The notes: generated by a model not told the origin, from the sequence alone. A stretch of DNA of 64,000 nt from Typha latifolia (GCA_019914945.1 CM034111.1:6758001-6822000); one strand, 5' to 3'. Shown: positions 11,109-22,467, counted from the stretch's first letter. Translations and numbers: made by a program.

Positions 11109-12043
11109 TGATACGATCTTCTCTTTGGGGCTAAGGCTCTGATACCAGCTTGATACGATCTGGCACAGAACTTTGAAATTAGATCCCAAAATATTATGTT
11201 GTCGGATCGACGTGAGATTTTGATATGTTGTAGCCTCGTAAAAGAGATTTCCAACAAATAAAGTTTTAGGCAAATCCGAGTTGGGGATCTCGAGATATCG
11301 TCCATTTAGTGGACGAAGGTCAGGTGGTCTGGATCCGTGGATGGAGGCACGTGATCCTAGGTAATGGTGGATGGTGGAGGACCGACGTTAATGTGGAGGC
11401 ACCGGTGAAAAGTGATGGTGGAACGGTTGTGGTTGATGGAAGGATTAGGGCAAGTGTTGGATAGATTGGACGAAGGGGGAGAAGAGGACCACCCCTAAGG
11501 GACTAGGGTGATTAGCCGGACGAGGGAGGTTAGAAGCGGCGTCGCCGGGGATTGAGAGAACGGGAGCGAAGAAGACGAAGGAGGCAAGGCAAAACTCAAT
11601 CTCAATAATCAATCCTAATTTTGGTTGCCCTACACATCCTTTTATAGGCTAACCAACAACTCACATTGACCCTAAAACATAATTTTCGCCGACCGCGTTC
11701 GAACTCGCCCGACCGCGTTAGAACGCACCGAATTAGCTCTTCTGGATTTGCGAACGCGATGCAGGCGTTCGAACGCGTGATCGAACGCGCCTGTCGGTAT
11801 TTGCGAACGCGATGCAGGCGTTCACAGTGCGTTCGAACGCACCGCGTTCGAACGCACAGTACATTCTCTTCACCACGTTCACAACCCCGTTGACAAACCG
11901 CGTTCGAACTCACTCCACCCGCGTTCGAACGCGACTTACAGAAAACTTATTTTAATGGAAATTAAACACTAAAACATGAAATAAAAATACTCCTAAAGTG
12001 AATCCATGCTCGAGACGACGTCGGTGAAGTCCGAATTGTATCA
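11109..12043 (-). repeat. 5' LTR of element C
   Basis: 935 bp, same ends and same duplicated 3' terminus as the partner at 6633-7610. Palindromic array at 11690-11935, TATA at about 11638-11645. The LTR pair differs by scattered substitutions and by whole array units. Confidence 0.92.
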
Positions 12044-13670
12044 TTAAATGAACAAGTGAATATCCTAAATCAATTTAGAAAGCCATTAAATAGTCTTTAC
12101 TCTGAAACATACAATTCAAATTGGCAAAATCACCCCAATTTTTCTTGGAGGCCACAGCAGCCTCAAATTAACCAAGGAGGACCTCTAAGATTTAACCAAT
12201 TTCGTCTTCCTACTCAGCCTGTCTCTTATGCCCCTCCTCTTAATCAATCGGTTATAGTACCTTAGCAACAACCATCCAACTTAGAAGCGATGATAGAGAA
12301 ATTTATCACTAGAGCTAGTGCTAATTTGTAAAGAATAAAAGCTACAAACATACAAAATTCTCAACCATCTACCTCAGGTGTGCACAACGAACAAGTTTAA
12401 TCAGTCATTACCCTTAGGTCTTGAAGACTATTCAACAATAATGTTGAAGTGTCAAATCATGAAAAATCTATCTTAGAGGGTGAGGAAATCTATGTCCCCC
12501 AAAATAATCATGATAGTTTATCTAAAACTATAGCCTTCGACTCTAGCAACCCAAGTCAGTCTCTACCCAAGTCTAGAAATTCATCTGAGTAGACTTTTAT
12601 TCCCAAAGAACCATTTCCCCCCCAAAGACTAACTCAAGCTAAAGTAGGAACAAATTTTAGTGAGATGATGGAATTGTTTAAGCAAGTTAAAATTAACATT
12701 CCATTACTCAATGCCATTAAGCAAGTTCCTGCTTATGCCAAATTTTTGAAGGATCTTTGCACTCAAAAAAGAAAATCAAAAGTGCAGAAGAAGGCATTCC
12801 TAGTTGAGCAAGTAAGTTCAATCATCCAAAACTATATTCCACCTAAGTTTAAAGATTCAGGTTGTCCTACAATTTCGTGTGTCTTTGGCAATCATGTCAT
12901 TGATAAAGCCCTTTTGGATTTAGGGGCAAGTGCTAATCTTTTGCCGTATTCAGTTTACAAGCAATTAGGTCTTGGAGAGTTAAAGCCAACTCAAATTAGT
13001 TTGTCTTTGGTAGATCCTTCTGTCAAATATCCTCGTGGCATTATAGAGGATGTTCTGATTAAGGTAGACAAGTTCATTTTTCCTATAGATTTCATAATCC
13101 TTAATACTGAATTTGTCCAAAACCCGAGCAATCATATCCCTATGATCTTAGGAAGGCCATTCCTAGCCACTACTAAATGGGATTATGAAGCTGTCTTTTG
13201 GCAATATGACTGTTGCATTAAATGTCTTTGATGTTAGCCATCAACCTCCTGAAACTGATGATGTTTTTGAGGTCGACATGATTAAAGGCCTATTAGAGAG
13301 CATAAATGAGTAAGCAAATGTTGAGGATCCTTTAGAAAAGTGTCTTTTACATTTTGACGGTGATTTTGATTGGGAAACTTCTTTTGAGGAGGTCAATGCG
13401 TTGTTAGAGTCTACACCTCTTATGGATTTTAAAAAATGGCAGCCCAAGATTGAACTTCTTCCACTATCTTCACCCCAACTCCTACGTCCAACATAGAATC
13501 TCCAAAGTTAGATCATAAACCACTACCTGATACTCTTAAGTATGTATTTTTAGGCTCTTCTTAAGCCCTTCCTATTATTATAGCATCTGATTTAGGTAAG
13601 GAACACGAGGAAAAACTTGGGAGTGTCTTAAAAGAATACAAGGAAGCTATAGAATGGACCATAGCTGATA
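12044..13670 (+). pseudogene. gag C-terminus, protease and RT start of element B
   Basis: Continues the gag frame broken by element C. A Pro/Gln/Asn-rich gag tail (12056-12265) is followed by the protease region 12665-13231, with CVFGNHVIDKALLDLGASAN: the catalytic triplet reads Asp-Leu-Gly instead of Asp-Ser/Thr-Gly. The pol linker PKIELLPL and the RT lead LKEYKEAIEWTIAD are typical for Tat/Athila. Stops and frameshifts are many. The frame ends abruptly at the E LTR start, 13671. Confidence 0.82.
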
Positions 13671-14290
13671 TGTAACAACCTGCCCTAAAAAACAAAATTT
13701 GGGCACGACGTGGCCAACCACACTTTGGCCGGCCTCGCGCCCATGCAAGCTACATGAGTAGCTTGCGTGGTGAGGCTTCACGTGCCCATCGGCGCTGCTG
13801 TCGGCGGTGGGCCCCGGCGCCACTGCTCTTTCCCCTCCATCACCTCTCTCTCTCGCCGAGGCTGGCCTATCGCCGCCGTCCTTGGAAACCACCGCCACCA
13901 CCTCCGCAAGTGTCGGTGAGCTCTTTTCCCTCCCCCCTCTCTCTCTCTCTACGGGCTCGTCGAAGCCGAGCCGTCGGCGAGAGGCCGGCCGCTGGCTGGC
14001 CAGCAGTGATCGGTGCCCTCCCCCCCGACCCAGGTCCGCACTTCCCTCCCCTCATCTTTCTCTTCTCTTCTTCTTCTTCCTTCATTTCTTTCTTTCTTTT
14101 TTCTTTCTTTCTTTCTTTTCTTCTTCCTTTCTTCTTTTTCTCCATTCTCGGTCCCTCCCCCTCCTCTTGCTACAACAATGCTGGGGCCCATTAGATAATT
14201 AAATATATATAATTATTTTATAATGTTAGGTAAATTAGTCTTTTTAGATAATTGATTATTTTGATAATTTACGCTCAGTAATATAATTTT
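13671..14290 (+). mobile_element. LTR E fragment (5' part), CT-rich
   Basis: Starts TGTAACAACC and is similar to the reverse complement of 62560-63154: same start, GC-rich GGCC block, CT-rich tract with a gccgcc/ccacc run and a GGTGAG splice-donor-like site. It stops where D-type LTR sequence begins. Confidence 0.7.
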
Positions 14291-14928
14291 ACTAAGTATT
14301 TTTAGTATAAATATGTGGATGGCAGCCAACTTCATTATGCTATTGGAATATTGATTTCTGCCTCCTATCTTCTCTCTAGACTCTCTCCCTCCTCCTTCTT
14401 CACCATCCTTCCACCTCTACCATTGGCAAGGTTTCTCCTAACTTCTAATCTCCCTCGACTGTCGAGCCACCCCTCTTCTTTGGGATCTCGACCACTTCGT
14501 TCTCTTCATCTATATCCCTTAATCACATTCACTATCCATCTTCATCTCCATACCCATCCATAATTCTAACATCCACTCCACTTGTCACCACCACCGTCAC
14601 CCACGTTATTCCGTATTTTTGTCCCTGCTATTGTTCGAATATGTGAAGGGAGTAAATATGAAAGTTGTAGATCAGGAAGTTACAGATGTAACCCAATTGG
14701 CTTTGTAATTTTATGATTATAGGAGAATATCTGATGAATATTTTACCACGGTTGCATGGACTGATTCCTATAACACATTCAAATCTTAAATGAATAGTTG
14801 CGTAGCTTATCTTTGGTTCCAGATCTTATCAAATTGGTATCAGAGCTTAACAATTGGTATCAGAGCTTATCAATTAGTATCAGAGCTTAACAAATTAGTA
14901 TTAGAGCTTAACAATTATAATTGAATGA
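14291..14928 (+). mobile_element. LTR D fragment (3' part) fused to LTR E
   Basis: From the TATA box TATAAATATGTGGATGG near 14308 through a CT-rich leader to a LTR end with four primer-site copies. It matches 53640-53888 and 57294-57509. Element B coding resumes directly after it, so this fused E/D piece takes the place of about 2.5-3 kb of B pol. Confidence 0.75.
14835..14907 (+). repeat. Four tandem tRNA-Met primer-site copies
   Basis: TGGTATCAGAGC at 14835 and 14855, TAGTATCAGAGC at 14875 and TAGTATTAGAGC at 14896, with 20-21 bp spacing and TTAACA or TTATCA between them. Each spacer looks like an LTR end (ACA or TCA). Confidence 0.85.
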
Positions 14929-15261
14929 GCTAGAGGAAATTAAAAATGATGCTTATGACTGTGCTAAAAGTTATCAGGATAAAATGAAACAATATCATGA
15001 TAAACACATGTTGAGAAAATCTTTAGTCTTGGTCAGAAAGTTCTACTTTATAATTCACATTTACATCTTTTTCCTAGAAAGTTGAGAAGTAAGTGTATGG
15101 GCCCTTTTACTATACGCACTGTCTATTCTTATGGAGCTATCGAGATTGAAAACCCTAAAAATGGTGAGGTATTTAAGGTGAATGGTCAAAGGCTTAAAGC
15201 ATTTTTAGAATTGTGCAATCGAGAAGTGGAAGAAGCACTTCTAGAAGATCCTAATTATTAA
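14929..15261 (+). pseudogene. Integrase C-terminal remnant of element B
   Basis: Begins NELEEIKNDAYDCAKSYQDK and, after one frameshift near 15025, continues into the SH3-like C-terminal segment ([10 protein letters not shown]) to a TAA at 15259-15261. This is the typical end of Athila/Tat integrase. Catalytic core is absent. Confidence 0.82.
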
Positions 15262-16827
15262 GGTTGATCTCTATATCTCCTAGAGATTATTTTTGTACAT
15301 TGTTATTTGACTTTTTATTTTTATTATTATATGTACATCATTTGACAAGAGGAAGCTTGTAGTATAAATTATCCTTCTTAGTAAATTCTACTATTTTTTT
15401 GTGCTTTATTTTCTTACATTGAGGACAATGTAGAATTTAGATTGGGGGGTAAAATTTTATTTTATTTTTTCTTTTTTTTAGGTATGTTCTTTTCAGTTAC
15501 TTGTAGTTATGTTTTGTTTTTCAATATTTTTCTATGTGTTTTTGCTCCTTAGAATACGTAGTGGTATTTAGCAGAGTCAATTTAGTTAGAAAGCGAGGAT
15601 CAAACACGAAGTGATGTTTTAATTAAGCGAAGCATAAATCCTATTTTCTTCATTCTATTTTTATACCCTTATTTAAAAAAAACTAATGTGACATGTGTTT
15701 TAGTGATGCAATCCTCAGAATGTAGTCTTGTTACTATTATGTTTTTAAAATAAATGCGAGGATCAGTATAAAATATTTGGTATTCTTAGTAATTCTTGAT
15801 CTATCATCATAGAGTTTCATGCTAATTATTCAGGAGAAATTTTCAGATCACATGTAGGTTGAATGTATAATATGTTACTAATAAATATATCAAGTTGATT
15901 GAAATGCAAAAAGGTATAATTGATGTTAGAGCAATAGTCTCCCTACTGAGTAATCGGGCCTTCGCGTAACCACTCGGAAAGTGTCGGCATCAAAAGATAG
16001 AGTTACCATCTCTAATTTATGGTTGTTAGTTGTATACCACCTTTTTGGTTCGAGGTGTGATGCCCGAGGGGTGCCTCGTCACCTAGTGGCCAAATCCACT
16101 AGCAGAATCCTCGCTAGAAGGGCCATCTAGAAAGCAAAATAACACTAGCATTGCTCAACCATGAAATTCCAAGTTAAGTTAATAAGAAAATTAAGATCAT
16201 AATAAATCATATTATACATATATACCCTAGTGTTCCAGTGTGATTCAAATCTGGATCTATCTCCTTGTGTTTAATTGTAGCATGCTTTTCTCTTATGATT
16301 TTGGGAGAATGAATAGTTTTAATAAGGTTAGAATGTATATTAATGCTAAATGAGAAGATAATTGGATACCGTACCTACATTTTTGAGATTGATTAACTCT
16401 AGCTATGTCCTCTTTGCATAAATTTAGTAGTATTTACCTGTGTATATTCTTAGTATGAGATCTTGAGGGTAATTGTTAGTATTCTTGGGTTGATTTTGCT
16501 AAATGTTGTTACATAATCAATATGGAGCAAAATTTTAGTTGATTTTATTGTTTTCTTTTCAAGGTCTTTTTTAATTACTTGAGCCTTGTATTTTCATTCC
16601 TTTATTTTGTTTAATTGACTTAATGAATTTTGTGGGTAAATTCACTACAAACCCTCACGAGACACAACTCATCCACTAGTGGAGGCTAGGGGTTTAAAGG
16701 CTTGTTGCATATGCTAAATACAATCGCGATGCCTGCGAATGTGAGTTAGAATTTTATTTTTTCTTTTCGAATTCTTCATTCTTCTGTTTTGCTTGAGGAC
16801 TAGCAAAAATCTTAGTTTCGAGGTGTT
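15262..16827 (+). other. 3' untranslated region of element B with two purine tracts
   Basis: A G-run in TTGAGGACAATG...GATTGGGGGGT (15442-15450) is the kind found after Athila/Tat pol. The LTR-proximal tract lies in GAGGACTAGCAAAAATCTTA (from 16796) just before the 3' LTR. Between them no ORF is evident. The region is long enough for a former envelope-like ORF, but none can be read. Confidence 0.6.
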
Positions 16828-18292
16828 TGTTAAATTCATACTTGTAATATTTGTTATGCCCAAATTATTAAATATTAATATTTTATTTTAACTAATTAAT
16901 GTATTTTAGTTATATGTAGACTTTTGATCAATTGGATCTCATTTAATCACAAAAAATGGTCAAATTTGGGCTCAAACCAGAATTAGACAGCCATTACTAA
17001 CCAACTGAATCTACCTCTCATCTTTCAAGTCATGCTTAAGTTAAACCATGATCCACAAATCACTTTCTTCCTTATCTAAATCAGAATGAGTCAAAATTCT
17101 TTTTTTTTTATCAAGCAACAGATTTTCAGCAATCAAATCTCTATCAAGTTGCATAATTTTAGCAAGAAATCTTTACCTAATGCAACAATTTTTCATCTCC
17201 AATTTAGGTACAATTTTAGTAATAATTGCAGCCGTAAACAAATTTCAAATTCCTATTTGAGTAGCAATTCCAGCCAAGTAAATTACCTACCTAATGCGGT
17301 AGATTTCTAACATATTTCATGCATATTTTTAATATATTTCATGCACATATTTAGCATATTTCAAACACAATCACAACAGATTTCCAACCAATTTGCTGCA
17401 GATTTTTATGCTCCAAGAAGTCTATAAATAGAGAGGTTGAGAGCTAGAGAAAAATGTTTTTTCTTGTGTATTTTCTGTTAAGTTTTTCTTCGAAGAGTTG
17501 TAGTTTAAAATTCAGCATTCAAACTTGCAATTGTTTCAATTCAAATGGCAACAATAGAGCACATTCGAAGAAATTTCAATATTTGTAAGTCAACAAAGTT
17601 CATCTTCTGATTTTCTTTTATGTAATCTCTTGTTTTTGGATTTAGATTTTGTTTTTGAAGAAGCAACTCTCTAGTGCTAAATCTCATGTTTATTTTTATT
17701 CAAGTTGTGTTATTAACTACTAAAATAAATTTCTAATCTTTTAAGGTTGAGGATGAAGCTTGTTGAGGACATATTTCTTTTATTCTAAATCTCTTATGTG
17801 TTTTTAATTGCTAAATAGTTTCTTCTTTCTTCTACTTTAAATTTGTTGTTTAGAATTTAGATATTAGTTATTTTTCTTAAAAATGATACATCTAATGATT
17901 TAAAATTCTTACCCTATATTTTGTAAAAATTAAGGAAGAACGTAATTTGTATGAAAATTGAATTGTTCATTCAAAGATAATCTTCTAATCCACTAGTGAT
18001 TGATTTCTTGGTGAATCGTAGAAAAAGAAAAGATTTATGCTATCTAATAGAAATTTGTTATCTACAAGTGGATTCCAAGACCTTATTTCTCACACTTAAT
18101 TAAAAGAAATATGCAATAAGGTTTTCTTTTTCCATAAATCTTGTAAACCCATTTTCCAACTAAATTAAAATTATTTTTAAGATTTTCAAACACTTCAAGT
18201 TTTCAAATAAGTGATCCCGTGATCGATACCTTGCTTGCCGATCTACTCCATAGATTCGTGCATTTGCGAGTGTTACTTAATTTGTCACAGCA
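16828..18292 (+). repeat. 3' LTR of element B
   Basis: 1465 bp, TGTTAAAT...CAGCA, followed by ACTAT. It provides the empty site for the A insertion in the 5' LTR. Confidence 0.9.
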
Positions 18293-18297
18293 ACTAT

Positions 18298-18586
18298 CCT
18301 CCTAATACATGAAAACAAAGGTGTGATGGTTTCTTTCTTCTGTAAATAATTTCTCGTGTAGTGGTTCTTGCAATTAGCTAGGATGTGGGAACCTCTATCT
18401 CAGGGGCCTACCTCTTGGGGACCTCAATATTGAGAGGGACCTCTAATCCCTCGTGTATTGATATAGGAGACGCACCTCATTCTTTTCCTCTACGTCTTTG
18501 TCTCCATCCTCGTCTGCCATGTTCTCTCTCTCGTGTAGATGGCTTTTGCATTAGATGGGATATGGGGAACTCAATCTCAGGTGGTG
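18298..18586. other. Unassigned segment with an internal near-repeat
   Basis: Two about 50-bp stretches (18352-18405 and 18533-18586) resemble each other: TCGTGTAG, TGCA(A)TTAG, GGGAAC, TCTCAGG. No gene or known element is recognised. Confidence 0.4.
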
Positions 18587-18824
18587 TGTTACATACCAGA
18601 CCGATATGGGGATGGGTTGATTATTTGGATTGAAGGGAGATCTTGATGGTGATGGAAGGAAAGGAGAAGATGATATGTGGATGGGATATTTGTGATGAGA
18701 GATGGGAATAGGATGAAGGGGAAGAAGAGGTTGCTCATAGAAGTAGGGCTGCGCCAGATGAGGAGGAAGATCTAACCAATAAAGGTTTGGGGACAATGAG
18801 AAGTTAGGGCAAGAAGAAGAAGGA

Positions 18825-18865
<41 letters not shown>

Positions 18866-19263
18866 GAGAAGAAAATATGATTTCATAACATAACTCAATT
18901 AAGGTGCACCCTACAATACTTGGAGGCTACTCTTTGGACTCAAACAACAGAAATAAAACTATAAAAAAATAAAGTGTTCTTGCTACGGTGCGTTCAAAAG
19001 CGCCCGAGGCCATTCGAACACGAATTTCCCATTCTCTATATTTGTGAACGCGTGCAGGCATTCGAACGGGCGTGTTCGAATGGGCTTGAGGTTGTTCAAA
19101 CACAGAAATCCCGTTCTCTGTATTTGTGAATGTCTGCAGGCGTTTGCAAAGTGCATTCGAACGTGGTCCCCGGCGTTCGAACGCCACTCAAGAAAAAGCT
19201 TTATTTTCTTCTAAAACAAATTTATTTCTTCAGATACAACTTGATCTAGATCCAGTTATATCA
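18587..19263 (-). repeat. 3' LTR of family F
   Basis: Minus strand begins TGATATAACTGGATC and ends GTATGTAACA. It is similar to 31020-31654 and 47798-48396. It contains decayed TTCGAACG palindromes at 18995-19190 and the core context GTAGCCTCCAAGTATTG in place of a good TATA box. Confidence 0.85.
18825..18862. repeat. GA microsatellite in LTR F
   Basis: About 18 uninterrupted GA units, absent from the two other F LTRs in this window, so it grew in this copy. Confidence 0.9.
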
Positions 19264-19580
19264 ATCCACCACCCTTTCGTCACCTTGACCTCAAGGTGAG
19301 AAGTCCGGAAAGCGTTTCATGATGTCCTCCTCAGACTCCCATGTGGCCTCGTCAGAATGTCGTCCAAGCCACTCCACTAAGATCTCAGTCTCTAGTCAAC
19401 CTTCTCGATGATGCCTCCATCTTGCCAACACATGCACCGGCTCGTATGCCTGTATCTCCTTCGCTGGATTGGGTATCTTTGTGCTCACTGCCTGGTCCTC
19501 CCTTACTCTCGCCCGTAGTAGCGATACATGAAACATGGGATGAACTAGAGATCCCTCCGGTAGCTCCAATTTGTAGTGGG
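19264..19580 (-). pseudogene. Integrase C-terminus and chromodomain-like tail of F1
   Basis: Minus strand reads LELPEGSLVHPMFHVSLLRA (the GPY/F-type integrase end), then ILVEWLGRHSDEATWESEED, a chromodomain-like segment that in chromoviruses binds modified histones. It ends in FPDFSP and a purine tract next to the LTR. Frameshifts are present. Confidence 0.75.
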
Positions 19581-20326
19581 GTCGTCCTCCTTCTGCTGCA
19601 AGATTCTCAAGATATTTGGATCAGTAGCTCTTGCTTCTCGTATGTCATCTATGAAAGGGAAGATAGGCACGGACAGGGTCACCAGCTCGGCCGGTTTGGG
19701 TTGTCGGGATAGTGCATCCGCCACCTTATTCTCCACTCCTCTCTTGTATTGCAGTTCGTAGTCATGCCCCAATAGATTGATGACCCACCTCTGCTATGCG
19801 GGTGTGTGAATCCGCTGCCCCATAAAATAAGGTAAGCTCCTCTGTTCTGTCCGGATTACAAATTGCCTTCCAATCAAATAGGGTCTCCACCTTGTCACAG
19901 CATGCAAGATAGCGAGCATCTCTCGCTCGTGGATAACTACTGTGACCTCTCGGTCAAGGCCTTGCTAAGGTAAGCAATGGGCCTCCCTATCTACATCAAT
20001 ACAACTCCAATACCTACACCCGTCGCACCGCACTCAATCATGAATTGCTTGGTGAAGTCGGGTAGTGCCAATACCGGTGCGGACGCCATTTCTATCTTCA
20101 ACTCCTCGAATGCCTTTGTCGCTGCATCAATCAACTCGAAGGCATCCTTTTTCAGCAAGGTTGTCAATGGTGCTGCAATCTTCCCATAGTTGGCCACAAA
20201 CCGCGTAGCTCCCATACCGTCCTCGGTTGCGTCTAGCTGAGCATGCACTCCACCTTGCTTGGGTTGACTGCAACTCCCTCGGCTGAAATGATGTGCCTTA
20301 AGTACTCCACTCGCTGTTCGCTCCAT
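19581..20326 (-). pseudogene. RNase H region of F1
   Basis: Minus-strand pieces: KIAAPLTTLLKKDAF linker, FMIECGATGVGIGVVLM (the first acidic Asp is replaced by Gly), VIRTEQRSLPYFMGQR and MGHDYELQYKRGVENKVADA followed by LSRQP. The frame then joins the integrase C-terminus at about 19575, showing the deletion of the integrase zinc finger and core. Confidence 0.8.
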
Positions 20327-20406
20327 GGGTATTTACTTCACTTCACCTTAAGGGAATGATCCCTCAAGAGCGCCAACATGGATCGTAGATGATCCAAGTG
20401 CTCCTT

Positions 20407-20847
20407 CTAAGTCTTGTTGTACACTAAAATGCCATCGAAGAATACTAACACATACCGTCGTAAGAGTGGACAAAATATGTTCATCAGCCCTTGGAAGGTC
20501 GCCGGAGCATTCGTCAACCCAAACAGCATCACCCGAAACTCATAGTGTCCTTCATGAGTTTGGAACGCCGTTTTGTGGACATCCTCTACGCGCACTCGGA
20601 TCTGGTGGTACCCTACACGAAGGTCCAACTTGCTGAAGTATGATGCTCTAGTCAGCTCATCCAACAACTCCTTGATGGCTGGGATCGGGTACCTACTATC
20701 CTTGATGGTTATGGTGTTCAGTGTGCGGTAATTGATGCAAAAATGCAACCTGCCGTCCTTCTTTCTCACCAACAGAACTGGTGATGAATAGGAACTCCAG
20801 CTTGGTTGAATGATGCCCTGCTCCAACATCTCCGCAACCAGCCTCAA
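20407..20847 (-). pseudogene. Reverse transcriptase of F1
   Basis: 147 codons with [42 protein letters not shown] and [12 protein letters not shown]. The second catalytic Asp is Gly, so the enzyme would be inactive even without the surrounding breaks. Confidence 0.88.
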
Positions 20848-21597
20848 TATTTCTTCCTTCTAGATGTGTGGATAGCGGTAAGGCTATACATTTATAGGTT
20901 TGGCCCCTAGTACAATCTCGATCCTGTGATCAGGGTGCCTAGCAGGTGGCAGCCCTCATGAAGCGTCAAAAGAGTCCAGAAAAGTCAGCTAATAAGCAAT
21001 CCAAATTAGAACGAGTACCTAAGTCAGAGATGACTCTAGGTTCTGTGGGCGCCAGCTGTAAGAAGTAGGTAACCTCACTTATCCATGGAGCGCCAACCAA
21101 CGGCCGCAAAGAGGGGCTCGTTTGCATGCGAACTCCCTAGAGTCGTACCACATGTTCATCTCTATGAAATGTGAGCCTCATTTCTGAAAAATTAATTATG
21201 ACGGGACCGAGATTCTGTAGCCACTGGGTGCCTAGCACAATGTCGGCTCCTCGAAGGGCTAGTAGATACAAGTTCAAGATGAACCTATGTCCCTGCACTT
21301 GTACCACTACTCCTTGATAGACACTGTCAGCTCTAAGGCGGGTGCCATTACCAATGGTCACATCAAATCCAATAATAGGCTCGGCCTCAAGTCCTATACT
21401 ACATACCAATCTCTCATCCAAAAAGTTTTGTGTGCTCCCCATGTCAATGAGAATGTGTGCACATTACTTTCAAATGAGCCCATCCACCCGTAGGGTCTTT
21501 GGGGCGCTAATACAGGAGTATGTGTGCATCGAGATCTCGGACTGCATCTCCTCCTCTACAATCTCCTCAAGCTCCTCTCCAACTATCTCCACAGTGA
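20848..21597 (-). pseudogene. Protease and gag end of F1
   Basis: Protease core at 21137-21442, with active site LIDMGSTQNFLDERLV (Asp-Met-Gly) and GADIVLGTQWLQNLGPV near its end. A Glu-rich gag-protease linker lies at 21500-21597. The zinc knuckle and capsid are lost at the D junction. Confidence 0.8.
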
Positions 21598-21977
21598 TGA
21601 TCTAATACACTTAGTTAGGATCTTTTCTTATTGCATTAGGAGTTTATTTTTATTAAAATAAAATTCCTGTAGGTCGCGTTCGAACGCAGGAGGAATCTTA
21701 TTTGAACGCCCTTGCTAATGCTTGCATCAGATTCGCAAATACAAAGAACGTATATTGTGCGTTCGAATGCGGTCGGGCGAGTTCAAACACCTGCATCGCA
21801 TTCGCACATACAGAGAACATCTTTTGGTGCGTTCAAACGCGATCGGGCGCATTCGAACGCGATTGATGGGAATCCTCTAGAATTAGGGTTTCATATTGTT
21901 TTAGGACTTGTTAGCTAGCCTCTATAAATATGTGGATGGCAGCCAACTTCATTATGCAATTGGATTATTTATTTCTT
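21598..21977 (+). mobile_element. LTR D fragment (U3 to TATA region), plus strand
   Basis: Begins TGATCTAATACACTTAG, a variant of the D start TGATACACTTAGTTAGG. The array of decayed palindromes spans 21673-21866, with TATAAATATGTGGATGG near 21922. It stops at 21977, where minus-strand RNase H begins. It may be the remaining 5' end of the plus-strand D copy that continues at 26212. Confidence 0.75.
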
Positions 21978-22467
21978 GATAGGCTGCAATCTTGGTGGTA
22001 TCGGGTTGGCGCGATAGTGCATCCGCCGCTATATTTTCCGTTCCCTTCTTGTATTGAATTTCATAATCATACCCCAGCAATTTTGTGACCCATCGCTGCT
22101 GTGCCAGAGTGTGTATGCGCTGTCCCATAAAGTATGGTAGGCTCCTTTGATCGGTTCGAATAATGAATCGTCTACCGATCAAATAAGGCCTCCACTTTAT
22201 TACCGCATGCATAATTGCCAACATCTCTCTCTCATAAGTCGATAATTGCTGAGATTTTTACGATAAAGCCTTGCTAAGATTGGCAATGGGTCGTCGTCCT
22301 TCTTGCATTAGTACAGCTCCTATGCCAACACCCGATGCATCACATTCAACAATGAATTCTTTGGTGAAGTCCGATAGTGCTAGAATGGGTGCCGTTGTCA
22401 TTGCTATTTTTAATTTTTCAAAGGCAGAAGTGGCTTCATCCGTCCATCTGAAAGAGTCCTTCAACAA
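21978..22467 (-). pseudogene. RNase H of D1
   Basis: Contains [35 protein letters not shown] and YKKGTENIAADALSRQP. A frameshift lies near 22250. Coding ends at the inverted LTR junction. Confidence 0.85.

Larger units (their letters stand above)
6633..12043 (-). mobile_element. Element C: A-family Ty3/gypsy retrotransposon lacking integrase
   Basis: Both LTRs (6633-7610 and 11109-12043), the polypurine tract and tRNA-Met primer site are present, flanked by the duplication TTAAA (6628-6632, 12044-12048). Order on the minus strand is gag, protease, RT, RNase H, then a direct jump to the C-terminal end of pol. The integrase zinc finger and catalytic core are missing. The element sits in B gag and is younger than B. 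Confidence 0.92.
2413..18292 (+). mobile_element. Element B: Tat/Athila-like Ty3/gypsy retrotransposon, degenerate and heavily nested
   Basis: Two LTRs in direct orientation (2413-4846 and 16828-18292) are flanked by the 5-bp duplication ACTAT (2408-2412 and 18293-18297). Without its insertion the 5' LTR is about 1461 bp, against 1465 bp for the 3' LTR. A primer site resembling the complement of tRNA-Asp follows the 5' LTR. Gag and protease fragments match the Tat/Athila/Ogre type. Only the start of RT and the C-terminus of integrase remain; the middle of pol is replaced at 13671-14928. Nested guests are an A solo LTR, element C and the E/D composite. Numerous stops and frameshifts show it is dead. 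Confidence 0.88.
18587..21597 (-). mobile_element. Element F1: gypsy family F remnant, 5' end lost
   Basis: A 3' LTR at 18587-19263 precedes (on the minus strand, follows) pol pieces for protease, RT and RNase H and a chromodomain-like tail. Integrase core is missing. The 5' end is cut by D-type LTR sequence at 21598. No target duplication can be paired. Confidence 0.82.

Noticed and set aside
13754..14202. Pro/Ser/Phe-rich ORFs and the Lys/Glu-rich antisense ORFs at 13867-14191
   Set aside because: They follow from the CT-rich leader of LTR E and have no domain; similar low-complexity ORFs occur at 62778-63107.
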